Notes: generated by a model not told the origin, from the letters alone. A stretch of 64,000 nt of DNA from Bettongia penicillata ogilbyi (GCA_023548195.1 JAJHZJ010000013.1:1931001-1995000); one strand, 5' to 3'. Shown: positions 41,769 to 54,490, counted from the first letter of the stretch. Translations and numbers: made by a program.

Positions 41769-42600
41769 CTCACCAATTAATTCATCAGAATTGGTTTTGA
41801 ATGATCTTGGACTATTTCCAAAAATCCAGTCCTATCACCAAAAAGATCAAGATTGGCCACCATGAAAGAATATACCACAGGAAAGTCCAAAAGGGTATCT
41901 CCAAAGATTTCATGTGTCCTGGGAACATGTGGCTGACCACAGATGATAGCTCTAGGGTGGAGAATGACAGTATAATGTGTTGATGTCTGGGATGAAATCA
42001 ATTGTGTTGTTTTATAATATCATCTTGGATTTGAAGGTATTGACACACAGGAGGCACTTAAGAAATATTAAGAAAACTAGAGGGAGGGTAAGGTGGTCAA
42101 CCTCCTACATATGGTCAACTGTCATTCTGACATTGACTCCCTTTATTCACACACTCTTCTGGTCCTTGGGCTGGAAGGAGGGGGTCATGTTGGTACTCTA
42201 GTGATGATAGGCAGGGCATAACAACTGTAGATGCAATTTCTAGGTCCCTATCTTACGGTCTTATACAGCCTTAGAAACCAAAATGGACTTATTGGGGATG
42301 GCTGCATTTTGACCTTTCATCTTAGATGGTCTCCAAGGTAGATTAGGGCAATGATGGAAGAAATTTGAAGATAAACAGGGTTCTGGTGGGCTGAAGTCTG
42401 AGAACACATGCAAGCCTCACGTAAACCTTGCTGGAAGCTGTTTAACACTGCCTCAGTTGCTTTATATCCCATCAGATTAGGACAACCATGGCATGGATTG
42501 GGTATCACATGTACGGTTCAGGCGCTAAAGCTGGATTACAAAAACAAGCAGACGCCCTAAAGCAGGTAAGAAATATAAATTATTTTACTGCTCAACATTT
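41769..42600. other. No recognised content
   Basis: Non-coding DNA between the (TA)n tract and the FOXN3 3' end. A 'gcaggtaagaaa' string at about 42562 looks like a splice donor, but nothing else supports an exon. Confidence 0.35.
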
Positions 42601-42664
42601 ACATATTGAGAGTCAGTACACACAATACTATTTTTTTTTCTTCAATTGATGCAACTCAGTAATT

Positions 42665-42670
42665 TTTATT
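42665..42670 (-). terminator. Candidate FOXN3 polyadenylation signal AATAAA
   Basis: On the minus strand AATAAA is followed by 'ctgagttgca', a likely cleavage zone at about 42640-42655, then a U/GU-rich element ('tattgtgtgt') at about 42618-42627. Repeats become rare just upstream of it. Other AATAAA hexamers on this strand (46303-46308 and 48504-48509) are possible proximal sites. Confidence 0.6.
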
Positions 42671-45600
42671 GCAACTGGAAGACAATACATCACAGAAACT
42701 TTATGGTAGGTTTGGGGAAAAGTGTTATTTACAATAATTGATGAAATAGTTTGTCTTTGGCAATATGATTACACATCAAGAAAATGTAAAATGCAGGTAT
42801 GTATGCCTCTAAATCAACACCATCTTATTCCCTAAAGTTCAGCTGCTTGCTCTTGCCTTCGGACTGCTCACTTAGGTAACACAAAAATACAACTTAATGT
42901 TACTTTTTCTTCCTCCATCTGGGTTCTTATTTTCTATTCATGATATTGGCAGTTTCATACAACAAATACAAAAAAAATTTGGCTTTTGAAAAGTTACTTC
43001 TCAACTAAAATTAATTTGGCCAGGTAAGGTTATTGGCCAGTAAAGATCAACTGACCCCTAAGCATCAATCCTAAACCTCTCAGTCTTGATTGCTTCATCA
43101 CATTTTTTCCTCTTTGTTAAACAAAACAAAAATCTAAACTCAGAAGCACTACAGAATCAGAGTAGAAAAAAGTACGTGTATAATGTTTTCTAGACACACA
43201 AATACTTTTTCCCCTCGATATTTTTACCATGACAGTTAAAGTAGTGAGTGTGAATGACACAGATGTGAAATTGGTTACTGAATGCCAGACAACATGACCT
43301 TAAATAAATGGCCGTCACATACAAACTGGAGAAGTGTTCCAGGTTTAAATAACTGAAAGTGAGCTGAGTTTCAATCTATAAGAAGGGATTGGGGATTTCA
43401 GGCCACAGTAATAAAAAAGAATGAAATATGATTGCTAGGTATGATAGCTCAACCATATCGAAGTCTTTGTGAATCCAATATGGAATATCAATTACTTTGC
43501 AAAAGGCAGAGGCCATTCGGCACCTGTTGCAAATGCAATACAGTGGGGAAAAAATACAACACTGTTCATATCTCTCCAAATAAATGTTCTTGATTTCAAT
43601 GATCACAAAGATAACAAAGAGGAAGGCTACTTGTTAGCATGGTAAGCAGAAGTGATCAAAGTGATCGAACATCTCTGATTTTCAAATGTGCAACAACAAT
43701 GATGCAGCACCATGGACAGATCAGGTTTGTACTTTTAAGAGTAGTTTTGTTTTTCTTTATTCTGTTTTCCTTATCCTTCCCTTAATTTTTGGTCAGTGAA
43801 ATTAGCACTTATTTGTCAAAACATGGAAAAATTGCAATGTCGAGTATACTATTAATGATAAAGCAACCCAGTTGACAAATCTGTGCTTAATTCAAGAATA
43901 AACCAGTATGAGGGAATAAAAAAAAAAAAGGAAAAGAACCACCAACCTTGGTGAGTGCTTGTCCCAAGGGAGAGGGGATTAACAGATGGATTCACAAAAG
44001 TATATAGAACATCCAATGTTATGTGTAAATTCTTGCAAAACTCCAGCTTGAAACAGAAACCACACACATAATGTATATACTTTTGATTTACACGTTACGA
44101 AGGAAAAGACATTGTTACAACATTGTTGTAGCTGTGCTAACTGCAATAGAAGCCAAACAATTTCTGAGTTTGGCAGGTAACTAAGAGAGGGTTTATCACT
44201 TAGGTTATATAGCAAAAAAGTGTTGATGTCTATCATCTATAGTAGTATAAATAATAAAAAAGTATTATTTAAATTAGATCACAGTGCTGGATTATGTGCA
44301 TAACAGTGTTTGATAGATAACTGGAGGGTTGTGAACTATGATACTGGGGATTTAACAGTCAACACTGATAATGTGGGCATGATCAAGAGGAAGATGCACA
44401 TGGTCCAAAGGGTCTTTTGGTGGCAAAATCTAGAAGATTAAACAAGTTGCTTGTCTACCACAAAAAAAAAAAAGTAATAATATTGTTAACATCTGGGCAA
44501 CTGTGATCCACCACAAAGCAATCATTCCCATTCTGAAAGAGGTGAGGTGGGTTTAAAAAAAAACCAGACCAAACCAACACATACTTAATCCAATCCCCTA
44601 TCCTAAATTCCTCTCATCAGGTCACTTGTGAGTAACTCGTGGTTAGTTTTCCAATCGGTCCTTTCAGTGAGGAGGCTGAAGGTCCATGAATACAGTGTGG
44701 GAAGAACATACACTTCATTTTTCAGGCTTATGTTTGACATCATTTGGACACTGGTTAGTCCTTGTGTACAGCAGAACTTGGGAGGCAGAGGAGAACGAGA
44801 AAAGGGCATGGAGTGGGAGATGTTATCCAAAGGATTTCCTCTCTAGAAGCTCCACTCATCTGTGGCTCAGTGTTTCCTGAATCTCATTAAAGGAATGCCT
44901 GGCTTTTCACCAGAAGTACTATATCAGTAACCACTATGCTAGTCCCAAATACCTGAATTTGTCTTAGAAAAAGTGAAGGATTTTCAGTCCAGGTCTGTTA
45001 CAGATCTCTTTTATATTACTTATGTAGTTTTCCAAAGCCCTTAAAGTAATTTCCATGGCTGAATCAGGTCAAAAGTTTTTCATAGCTTGCTTAGCTGGAT
45101 CTAGGTTTCTTGGGGGACACCACTGCAACAAAGATTCGGTAATTTCCTATGTAGGTAACTATACCAAGGGACTCCCAGAAATTTAAAGATCTATTGGGGT
45201 AGGGAAAAAGAGGTTATGGAATATTATGGATAGGGCAGGAAGGGAAATCAATAATGCAATCCCCTTTCTGAGTACTGAGGAAAGATTAAATGACATCTAA
45301 TAAAATAAAAAAAAAACTGTCTACATGCACATCATTTAAGACAAAAATCTAAAGATATTCTCTTAAATGTGTCAGGATCAATAATATGTGATTCTAGGTT
45401 ACTGAGTACAAATATGTTGCAGGCCACTTAAGGTAGCTTTAAATGTTCCATTGGAACCACCAAGGTCCAAAAAGACCAAATATGAAAACAGAATGAAAAA
45501 CACTTCCTAATGGTGAGTACCTAGGTTTATTAGGACAAATTAAAAAATAAACGGGTATTGGAAATTGAATGATCAGAAGTCTGGAAGGGAACTTTAGGCT

Positions 45601-46544
45601 TAAAGTGGATTAAGTTTATGCAAAACATACTTCCACAAATAGGGCTTTAAATTTTTTTTTAGTGAACTGCATGTCTCCTGTTTCTTTGCCTTCAAAGACA
45701 CTGACCATCCTCTTCAACTAGGTATGTTATAAATAGCACCCCCTTTCTCTTCCTCTCCCCCTAGGTACACTGTTGAAAATTTTCTTTTAAAATATTAAAT
45801 ATAATTGCTTTTCAAGAAAGTTGGCCCTAAGAGCTACTAGCAAGATGAGAAAGCATGGGGTGAAAGGTGAATTTTACAGTGATCTGCATAGAGTGTGTTC
45901 CATGCTTGTCTTTTGGCCCCAGGCAAGTTACTCTTATCTATACTAATAAGTGCTGGTCAGTAGGTCCCCAGAATGTGGTAGATGGAGACTACTTAGATAT
46001 TAAGTATGCAACAATGTATCTCATTGCTGTCTAAACCACAGTAAAGTCAGGTACATTTGAAACAGGGTAAGCTCAAAGAACAGTAATAAATGGTTGGATG
46101 TCAGTTTGGAAGGAGGTATGTATTTGAGCATCTTAGGGGTCAGTTCAACCCAGCAACTTGGATAAAAGGTGTAGATGCAATACTTAGATGCAACTTGTAG
46201 ATCACACAAAGCTCAGAGGGTTGGCCAACACAATGGATGGCAAAATCAGGAGACCAAGAGACCCTAAAAGGCTAGGGCACAGATCCAAAAACTGAGATGA
46301 AATTTATTAGGGAAATGGCTTACTATGATGGCTTAAAAAAATTAACTTTCCAGTTTGAAAACGGTTCAGGTGTGGTCAGATAGCAGTTAATCTGGAAAAG
46401 ATTTAGGGATTCCAGGAGATGGCAATTTCCATGAGTGAACAGTGGGATAATGTAGCCAAAAAAAACCCCAAAATTAAAAATCTGCTATCATGTGCTACAT
46501 TTAGATAGGTCTAGTACAGGACAAGGGAAGGGAGAATATCCCAG

Positions 46545-47010
46545 TGCATTCTGCCCTGATCAGACCCTGTCGGAAGAATTGTGCTCAGTTTGGGGTGCCA
46601 CATTTTAAGAACATGAATAGGATGGAGAGAATTCAGAGAAGGGTGACCAGGATAGTGAAGGATCTTGAAGATCATGCCATATGAGGATCACTGGGATGGA
46701 ACTGGGGAAAAGACAACCAGAGGGAGATAGGTGGAGACTAAGATTAAACTTGTCAGCAGAGGGCTGAATGAAAGGCAGAGGGAGTAGAAGAGACACACAT
46801 TTCGAGTTGCTGGAAGGAAAACCTTCCTTATTACAGCTACTGTTGAAAGGGCTTCTTTAAGAGATAGTGGGTTCCACCATAGTAGTGGTCTTCATGGAAA
46901 AGCTGCATGACCCAAATCCAGATTTCTTACAGTGGACACTATTGACCTGGTATGCATTGGACAGGATGGCCTCATAGGCCCCCTCCTACTCAGATCCTGT
47001 GATTCTGTAT
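46545..47010 (+). mobile_element. CR1/L3-type LINE fragment inside FOXN3 3' UTR
   Basis: 'gtgctcagtttggggtgcca', 'gagaattcagagaagggtga', 'gaccaggatagtgaaggatc' and 'gccatatgaggatcactgg' lead to the diagnostic CR1 terminus 'cagatcctgtgattctgt'. Antisense to the gene. Confidence 0.75.
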
Positions 47011-48503
47011 TGATTCACTGTTTTGGTTATGTACAATGTATAAGCTTCAAAATAAAGAGGAGAAGAGCGAGCCCCTGCCAAAGTTGCCCCAATAAAGTAA
47101 GACTTGGGGGAAATGACACTTGGAAAGTTGCTGATTGAGGTATTTAAGCAAAAGAGTGGTTCAAGAGTAAAGTACACAACACTTAATAAGATCTGTTTCT
47201 CAAAAGGATCAAAACAAGAAATTATGTGATACATTTTATGGTTTTCTAAAAAGGGTCTTTGCTCATTTAAAAGTGAAATGATCAGGAACTGTTTACAGAT
47301 ACTTACTGGAAGGAACAGCACCTTGCCAGAATCAGGCTTGAAAGTATTCTGCAGAATACGGATTAAATATGACTTAGAGGGAGAGAGAGGTTGGAGAGGG
47401 GAATCTCTTCTATTCATCTGCAGAGATTCCAGGGCAGGAAACAATGACAAGATGGCTGGAAGGAGAACTCAAGATTCATTCTGTCTTTGGGTGACCTCCT
47501 TCATGGTATGAGGGATCTTACACGAGCCTCCATTTCTGTGCCCACTCACCCAGACAAAAAGTACTCATCCTCCAGTGACAAAATGCTGCTGAATCGTTAA
47601 AAGATGAATTCAGGCTCAATTAACTGGCTGTACTTGTAATATATTTATACAACAAAGAGCGCCCTCTTCACTGAATCAGAGGAAAACAACTCTGTGGGGT
47701 GGGCCAATTAGTCATCCTCCTTTGATTTAAAGGCCTACTTTCCCTCACCAAACAACCACAGACGGATTTGAACCCCTTGCTTCAGTTTGCTAATCAAAAT
47801 TAACCAAGTCCTTCTATATCAGGTAGTAATTGGTTTGTTTTCATTTCAATTCACTGGGGAGGTGGAGGAAAAAAAATCAAATCTTGTTAGCTTTTGTTGT
47901 TAGTTTTTCAGGTTTTTGAAAAAGAGAAAAAACCCAAGATGTTACAGGCATATTTGCATTTTTTTAAAATAAATGAAAAGTAAGAGGGGTTTCTGCTTTT
48001 TTTACTAGGCTGTGCTGTTCTACTGTATCCTCCTGATTCAGACGATTTTAGGAGAAGATTCTAGAGCCCGGAAGACAGGGCCTTCCTCTTGCCTCCTTTT
48101 AAATTCTACTGTTACTACAAAACATCCTGGGAGTTGCATTTCTATCCCCTGTGTCACTGTCTCCTGAACACTGTACCGTATTTCACACCATCATCAGATA
48201 AGGCCTGTTAGCAATTTCTTCTTCCTCCTTAGGGGCAAATTTGCATAATTATTCACTGCCATCTATCCTAGAACCAAATCATCATGATTTTCTCAGTTTC
48301 AGCTTCCCATTATTCTCCTGATTCTATCATACACACTCACTACTAAATTTGCCCTCAAATTATTGCATCATGTTAGACATGTACAGACAAAGAGAAAGGA
48401 CACACTCTTTTAAACAGAGAAGTCAGGGTGGGGGGGGGAAAGGGGCTGAATGTTCAGACAAGGCAGTATAGTTCAACCATCCAAGCCCTACCAGAGCATG
48501 GAG

Positions 48504-48509
48504 TTTATT

Positions 48510-48540
<31 letters not shown>

Positions 48541-48545
48541 ATTGC
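48504..48545. repeat. (TA)n / TTTATA tract
   Basis: 'tttatttatatatatatata' followed by 'tttatatttatatatat'. Confidence 0.85.
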
Positions 48546-48604
48546 AGAGTAAATTCCCCAACAGTCAGTGTTTGTCCCTGAAGAAGGTTAAACCTTAAAC
48601 ACCT

Positions 48605-48712
48605 GCTTCAAAAAACCAAAAACAAAACAAAACAAAAACAAACAAACAAAAAATCAAAGAAAAAAAAACAACAAAAAAAAAACCCAACCAGAACAAAAAA
48701 ACAAAAAACTTC
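48605..48712. repeat. A-rich (CAAAA)n tract
   Basis: Long run of A with interspersed C, U-rich in the FOXN3 transcript. Confidence 0.85.
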
Positions 48713-48861
48713 TAAGCCTAAAGGCTTAAAAATTAGAGGCATAGCCTTTTCTCTATTTTCTATATTTATATGAAAATAATTCATGCTTCATGCTAAATAC
48801 ATTATTTACCTTACAAGAACTTTGTTATCTCTGAATAAAAAAAGTTTTTTTGTTTTGTTTT

Positions 48862-48888
48862 TGTGTGTGTGTGTGTGTGTGTGTGTGA
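48862..48888. repeat. (TG)n microsatellite
   Basis: About 13 TG units. In the FOXN3 transcript it reads as (CA)n. Confidence 0.9.
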
Positions 48889-50057
48889 TTTCTTGTTTTG
48901 TTTTCCTAAAAAGGAATCCATGCACTGTGGATCAGATATTTTTGCTGGCTACACTGGGTGAATCTGGAAATTAATGATTTTTGCACAGATGAATCCTGAC
49001 TGACATTAACTGCAAACTCTATTTTGAGGGCAGCTTAGGAGCTCTTTTTGGTAGATATTATTTTTTCGTCCACCAATATGCCTTGAAAACAAAATTTTTT
49101 TTAAACACATCATAATACTAATGGCAGGTTTTGTAGCTTCCAAATTTTTTAAAAACTAGATCAAATATTTTTTGACCCACAGAAAAAGATCTGTATCATT
49201 ATTTCCTTCCTTAACATCTACTGTAATTTCTTAGACTTGATTGCTTTCCACTCAGGCAGTTAAGAAGACATAGCTTGTTTTCTGCATTAATGTTATTTTT
49301 GTATGCAGCGCCAATCTGCGGGTTTATGGCTTCTGAATCTACTGTAGAAGACAGTTCAATGATTAGTGAGATCTCTAACAATTTGCCCTATGTGTTCTCA
49401 TCATTCAATGAAACCCATCACATACACAGTTCAGTTTCTACCACTTAAAAAGGCATCAGTCTTTACATTTCCAAACCACAGGGTATATAAAAGCAGGAAA
49501 CAACTGTGCCTGACATGTGGCAACTCCAGACTTGCAACGTTACTGCTGGAACCCATACTTGCCACTGGCTGGTTTCCGGTTCTGTCAAGATGGAAGGGGT
49601 TCCTGCTTTCCCCAAATCTCCTTAATTCACATTCAACTAATTAACCCAATCTTGTGATCATTTTAATTTCTTACTCCTAGGGGCTGGGCCTGGCCAATGA
49701 CTGATTTGTGCACTTCTCCTCTAGGTGCCAAACTGTACGTCCATTGCATTAAAGCGAGTGTCACGGCATATTCAACATGTATTTCTGACAAGGTGGAGAA
49801 AACAATGTAAATTTTGGCTTTGATGGTTTTGTCTTCAGATAATGAAAAGCTTTTGTAAAACAGCTGAGTGTCAATACGAGTTCTATGGCTTCAATCTCCT
49901 TTAAAAATAAAAAATCTTAAGGGTCCAAAAACAAAGAAATTAAACCAAACCAAAAGGGAAAAAAAAATTGCTGATATTGCCACAAATCATTAGAATTCTC
50001 CTGACGTGCTGAAACAAATTTTTTTTAGTAAGTTCAAAACAAATCAAGTGATTTGCT

Positions 50058-50598
50058 TTAATTTTTTGTGGTTTCCTTTTGCTCTTTCTGCCCCTTCGCC
50101 GTCCGATTGGTGATGTTGTTCAAGCAGGATCGGATTCCTGCTAAGTGTAAAAGAGACCCGGCTGCTTCCTTCATCTCCTCGTCATCACTCTCAGGGGGCT
50201 TCTCTGTGCGTCGCTTTTTAAGGGGCAGCGTATCACTAGGGACTTTCCTCACCTTGGAAAAATGCTGCCTTTTCTTGTGCTGGGACGCATACCCACTGTC
50301 AGCTAAAGAATCCTTGGTCTCCTTTCGGCTATGCTTCCGGTCATCCTCTTCGGTTTCACTATGGCTCTCATGACTCTGGAAGCTGATCTCGCTGCCCTCG
50401 CAGCTGCCCTTTGTAGCAAACTCGTAATGGTCATCGGCAGAAGAAGAGGAAATGGAGTCGCTGGCTGGGGAGGAGCTCCTGGGGTTGGAAGATTTGGCAC
50501 TGCTATAATTATGATCTTCCTTTGGGTCACCGCTAACGACTGGAGAGCCACAGGACTGCTCACTTTCTGTCCGCATCCGACAACTGGTCACGCCATTC
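50058..50598 (-). CDS. FOXN3: FOXN3 (CHES1) terminal coding exon
   Basis: FOXN3 is a nuclear forkhead transcriptional repressor linked to the DNA-damage checkpoint and cell-cycle control. This exon encodes its C-terminal 179 residues; the forkhead DNA-binding domain is in upstream exons outside the window. The exon starts at 50598 after a 'tcctttcttcag' acceptor; its first base completes a split codon, then reads [11 protein letters not shown]. Stop TAA at 50058-50060. Visible features: a Ser-rich segment, an acidic SETEEDD patch, basic nuclear-localisation-type clusters ([11 protein letters not shown] and [10 protein letters not shown]), an acidic SDDEEMKE, and a C-terminal [14 protein letters not shown] helix ending [10 protein letters not shown] recognise this tail as that of vertebrate FOXN3; FOXN2 differs. 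The C-terminal region has been reported to bind corepressor-type partners. The frame is intact, so the gene looks functional. Confidence 0.95.
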
Positions 50599-50620
50599 CT
50601 GAAGAAAGGAGAGAAGGTAT
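50599..50620 (-). promoter_or_regulatory. FOXN3: FOXN3 last-intron splice acceptor
   Basis: On the minus strand a pyrimidine tract 'ccttctctcctttcttc' is followed by AG at 50600-50599. This fixes the 5' boundary of the exon. Confidence 0.9.
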
Positions 50621-51399
50621 GGCATCAAAACAGAGGCAGGAAAAAAAATCAAACAATTTTGCTTTTGCCTATGGAAAAGCTATGTTCACCTCAGAAATGT
50701 CAAATTGTATGATCAACTTATGCAAGATTGAGCCTGGTAACTTGGCATTGCTATACCTTAAAGAACCTCAGAACTCTGATGGGAGGACAGAGAACTGGTG
50801 AAATGGTTGCTAATACCAATGCCTCAATAACCCAAATTTATTTTCCATCAATGATATTTTCATTCAGTGTGGATAACCAAGGAGTCAAAACAGTACTTCC
50901 CTGACAGTTGGCAGAAGCTTATTATCTTAAAAATCAGGTTGCTGTCCCGTTTCATGAATTAGTAAAGATTATGGAATCAGAAAGCATCTCATGTTGCCAT
51001 GGATGGGTGGACTTGAGAGTGAATGAGGAAGCCTACTCTTTTTTCAGGGCAATTACTCACAGAAAAGTGTTATGGTACACACACATGTATGCATATGCAT
51101 GCGTAGAATACATACATATATGTGTATGTATGTACACACATATGTTTTGCTAGGAGATTAAATACAAAGCCAGGGATGGAGAGATGAGTTGGTAGGATGT
51201 TCATCTGTGGAAGGTGGTTGACTTTTCTCCCATTTGATCCTTAGGAGTTAAACATCAAGTTCACAAGCGACCTAGGGAACATCATCTTCATCTGTAAAAC
51301 AGGGGTAGTGGTTTCTAATAGCTCAGAAACCAATCTTAGCTCATGGGCTAGGCTCAATGTGACTTGCAGGCCACAGTTTGAGGACCCACACATGATTGC
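50621..51399. other. FOXN3 intron, mostly unique
   Basis: Intronic DNA with a TATG/CACA microsatellite at about 51078-51146 and a faint hAT-like text at 51310-51390. No second exon candidate. Confidence 0.5.
51078..51146. repeat. (TATG/CACA)n compound microsatellite
   Basis: Alternating purine-pyrimidine tract 'tacacacacatgtatgcata' and similar. Confidence 0.8.
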
Positions 51400-51810
51400 T
51401 AAACAGTCCATCTCTTTGATGATTTGTATACACCCAGCCCTAGTCTCTCTCCCGAGTTCCAGTCCTAGTCACCAACTGCCTAGTGGACATTTCTCAGTGA
51501 ACGTATATTCACTCATACTCATCTCAAACTCAACCGTATTTGAAAGAGAACTCATTATCTTTTCCCTTAAAACACATCCCTATTTTCCTGTTGATAAAAC
51601 CACCACCCTTTCAGGAATTTAAGTCCACAACTTTTGGAGTGATCTTTCATTTCTCACTGTTCCTGACCAGCCCTCTCCCCTCTATTTTCAACAGACTGCC
51701 AAGGCTGGTCAATTACGACTCCATAGCATTTCTGGCATCATTTCCTTTGTCTCTACTAAGATGGCCACATCCATATGTCAGGCTTTTCATTATGTATCAC
51801 CTGCTGTGGT
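51400..51810 (+). mobile_element. L2-type LINE region
   Basis: 'tctcaaactcaaccgtattt', 'ctttggagtgatctttcatt' and 'ctctactaagatggccacat' match the L2 3' region upstream of that at 23400-23930. Confidence 0.5.
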
Positions 51811-51814
51811 CTTT

Positions 51815-52540
51815 TCTAATCAATCAAAAATTTAGGCATTTACAATGTGCCAGGTTATGGGATTGCAAAGACTAACATTCTCTGTCTTCAAACACCTTAA
51901 AGTCTAACCATATAGAAAGACATAGATAAAAACACATATACCAAAAAATTTCAGGGAAAAAGTACTAGTAGCTGTGGGATTCAGGAAAGGACTCCTATAG
52001 AAGATGGCACCTATACTGAATCTTAAAGGCTTCCTGAGGGTCAAAGGTGAGGAGTAAGTGCACTCCAAGCCTTGGGAGATAGCCCAAGCAAAGGAAAAGA
52101 GGTAGGAGTATGTCTTGTGTAAGAAAGAGGAAGGACAGTCTGGTTGCACTGTAGTGTATGTGAATGAGAGCAATACATAATAAGGCAATTGGAAAGGTAA
52201 ATTGGGACAAGGCTGTTAAGGGCTTTAAATGTGACAGAGAGAGTTTATATTTGATCCTGGAGGCATTATGGAACCAATGGAATGTACTGAGAGTGGAAAG
52301 TGTTTTGGAAAGTGGCATGATTCAACTGCATGTTAGGGTGATTCACTCTGACAATTTTGGAAAGGAGGCATTGGAAAGGGGATAAGACTTGGAGAAGAAC
52401 AACGAATGAGGAGGCCATTACAATAGTATAGAAGTGATGAGGGTCTGAACCAAGATGGTAGCTATGTGAGTAGGAAGAAGATAGAATGGATGTAAGAGAT
52501 GCTGTGGAAACAGAAATGACAAGATTTAGCAACTGAAGTG
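51815..52540 (+). repeat. Unassigned ancient mammalian repeat
   Basis: The order of phrases 'atttacaatgtgccaggtta', 'tgaatcttaaaggcttcctg', 'gacaaggctgttaagggctt', 'ggaggccattacaatagtat' is one I know from a mammal-wide repeat, but I cannot name it with confidence. The overlapping minus-strand frames (51904-52318) lie inside it and are not genes. Confidence 0.5.
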
Positions 52541-52544
52541 AGTA

Positions 52545-53270
52545 GTAAACTCAAATCTCTCTTCTCAATAATTCATCCTCTACTGAGTTACCAAAGAGAT
52601 ATTCTGAAAACACAAATATGACAAGTATGACAGGGCTAGCCTGATTTCAGGAAAAAAAAAATCCAGCAATTCCATATCTGGGATAAAAAACAAGTTTCTC
52701 TATTTGGTGCTTTGTAATCTGGCTCCTAATACCTTTCCAGGATAATTACACATTATTTCCCTTTTTTACCAACCTCAAAGCCTCTACCTCCCAGGGTTGT
52801 TGTAAGGATCAAATGAGATGATATTTTAAAATACCTAGTACAAAGAAACACAGCAGGTACTTAATAAATGCTTGTTCTTTTCCCTTCTCCAGTTTCCTGG
52901 ACTTTACATTCCAATCAAACTATTTCTTTTATATTACATTTCTCACCTCTGTGACTTTGCACAGGTTGGAATGTACTTCCTCCTCCTCATTATCAGCTCT
53001 TGGAACTCCTGTCTTCCTTCAAAGCCAACTCAAAAAAGTCCCCTCCTAAAAGAGGCTTTCAGGAATGTTACCCCTTCCCCATTAGTACCATTGCTCCAAG
53101 ACTACTATATATTTAGTACATGCTTTGTATATACTTCTATGTATACACATTGTTTCCCTAGAGAGACTAGGTTCACTGAAGACAAGGATTGTTTCATTTC
53201 TGTTTTCTTATGTCCAAAGACTAGCAGAGTGCCCGGAATCCAGGAGGCTCTTGACACTTTATTGAATGAT
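52545..53270 (+). mobile_element. L2-type LINE 3' region with nested MIR
   Basis: L2 text at 52545-52770 and 52886-53270 ('ctttgcacaggttggaatgt', 'gcagagtgcccggaatccag') is separated by a MIR 3' half at 52775-52885 ('cagggttgttgtaaggatca'). A 133-codon plus-strand frame (52872-53273) is L2-derived and not a gene. Confidence 0.65.
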
Positions 53271-54085
53271 TAACTTTTGAGGGAATCCTGGTAATAGGTG
53301 GGACTTCTTCCAATGAAGGGCTATGAAAAAGGGAATTTTTCCATTATCATTATCTTTCATTGGTGAACACTTCTACTAGTCAGTCTCTGTGGCATGATCA
53401 TAGGATAAAATTATTTTAGTCAGAATGGGTGGGAAAAAGGTCATCCTAGTTAAGTGACTGTTTTTTGGTTAAGTGGGCATTAGTGTGCCCACATCACCAA
53501 CTTCCAACAAATGAGAATATAATTAACACGAAAATCCTATCAAACATAATTTAATCTTCAAATATTCAGAAGGGACATCAAGATCTTGCCTCGGGTCATC
53601 ATGATGAACATTAATTATCACTCCATAGTCCTGTGGGAAAAAATCTACTTACTTGAGCTTTGAGGACATTTGGATGCTGGATAAAAGGGATACTGCACAA
53701 AACTGAGCAAAAGGCAGATCTATCCTATATACTCTGGGTCAGCACTGGAGCCACTGACCCCTAGATGGAACTGACTTAGTAAAAACTCAGTGGCTTAGAC
53801 AAGAGAATGCACTTCCCCTCCCAAACTTGTGCTGACCTCAAAGACCTGTGAGTGTAAGAAAGAACCTTGAAATGTGGATTTTCAACCTTAAGTAACAGTG
53901 ACTCAGCCATCATTGGGGAAATGTGCTCTTTGGAACTAAATTTCTGATATAAATGAAGTTTGATAACTCCTTCCTCCTTTAAAATTCCAAACTTTTTAAA
54001 CTGTGATGTCTCAAGACAGAAAGCCTGCTATAACGTATAATCCCTTTCTCCTGTATTCTAAAACTAAATGCAGTAAAATCTCAGC
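53271..54085. other. No recognised content (FOXN3 intron)
   Basis: Intronic DNA, no repeats named. Confidence 0.4.
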
Positions 54086-54089
54086 CATC

Positions 54090-54335
54090 CAGAATCCTTG
54101 AGGAATGAAAGAGGGGGGAGGGAAGGGAGGGAAACAGCAAGGAGAGAGAAGGAGATAGACATGGACAGACAGAGATGGATGGGGAAGACATGAGCTAAGA
54201 GAGAGAAGAGAAGACAGAGGCAGAGAAAGATGGGGGATAGAAAGAGTGAGATGGGGAAGAGACAAGGGGGGGAGAGAGAGACAAGGGGGAAACAAACGAG
54301 AGAGAGACACAGCAGGAGAAGGGAAGAGAAAAAGG
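54090..54335. repeat. GA/GGGA purine tract
   Basis: A ~240-bp purine-rich tract on the plus strand, followed directly by an L1 3' terminus, of whose 3' UTR it is probably a part. The 139-codon minus-strand frame through it is an artefact. Confidence 0.85.
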
Positions 54336-54490
54336 TAATTTACACAGTAACTTTGTTGTACATTTAAAAGGAAGAGTAAGTTTATACGTGGTGGATTTGC
54401 TGTTTCATGTACAATCATCTTTTTTATCATACTATGTTACAGAAATGCTTATTTTATTCCATAATTAAAAATAAATAAATTTAAAACAAA
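54336..54490 (+). mobile_element. L1 3' terminus
   Basis: 'acatttaaaaggaagagtaa', 'ggatttgctgtttcatgtac' and 'tgcttattttattccataat'. Same subfamily as 27840-27980 and 23565-23729. Confidence 0.75.

Larger units (their letters stand above)
42645..50057 (-). other. FOXN3: FOXN3 3' untranslated region (inferred extent)
   Basis: The ~7.4 kb between the FOXN3 stop codon and the candidate poly(A) signal has no SINE that I can find, apart from one CR1 relic (46545-47010), while the DNA on either side is crowded with SINEs. That is expected for a long transcribed and constrained 3' UTR, and mammalian FOXN3 mRNAs are known for long 3' UTRs. Simple repeats inside it: A/C-rich 48605-48712, (TA)n 48509-48542, (TG)n 48862-48888. 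Short open frames within it are not considered coding. The exact end is inferred. Confidence 0.6.

Noticed and set aside
42555..42572. Possible splice donor 'gcaggtaagaaa' on the plus strand
   Set aside because: No acceptor, coding potential or second exon nearby.
46986..47450. 154-codon minus-strand frame
   Set aside because: It begins near the CR1 relic inside the FOXN3 3' UTR and shows no domain. A long 3' UTR is the simpler reading.
50331..50801. 156-codon plus-strand frame and other frames across the FOXN3 exon
   Set aside because: Antisense shadows of the FOXN3 coding exon; the minus frame is the recognisable protein.
52872..53273. 133-codon plus-strand frame
   Set aside because: It lies in the 3' UTR of an L2 LINE, which is non-coding in the source element.
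54011..54430. 139-codon minus-strand frame
   Set aside because: Pyrimidine complement of a GA-rich simple repeat.
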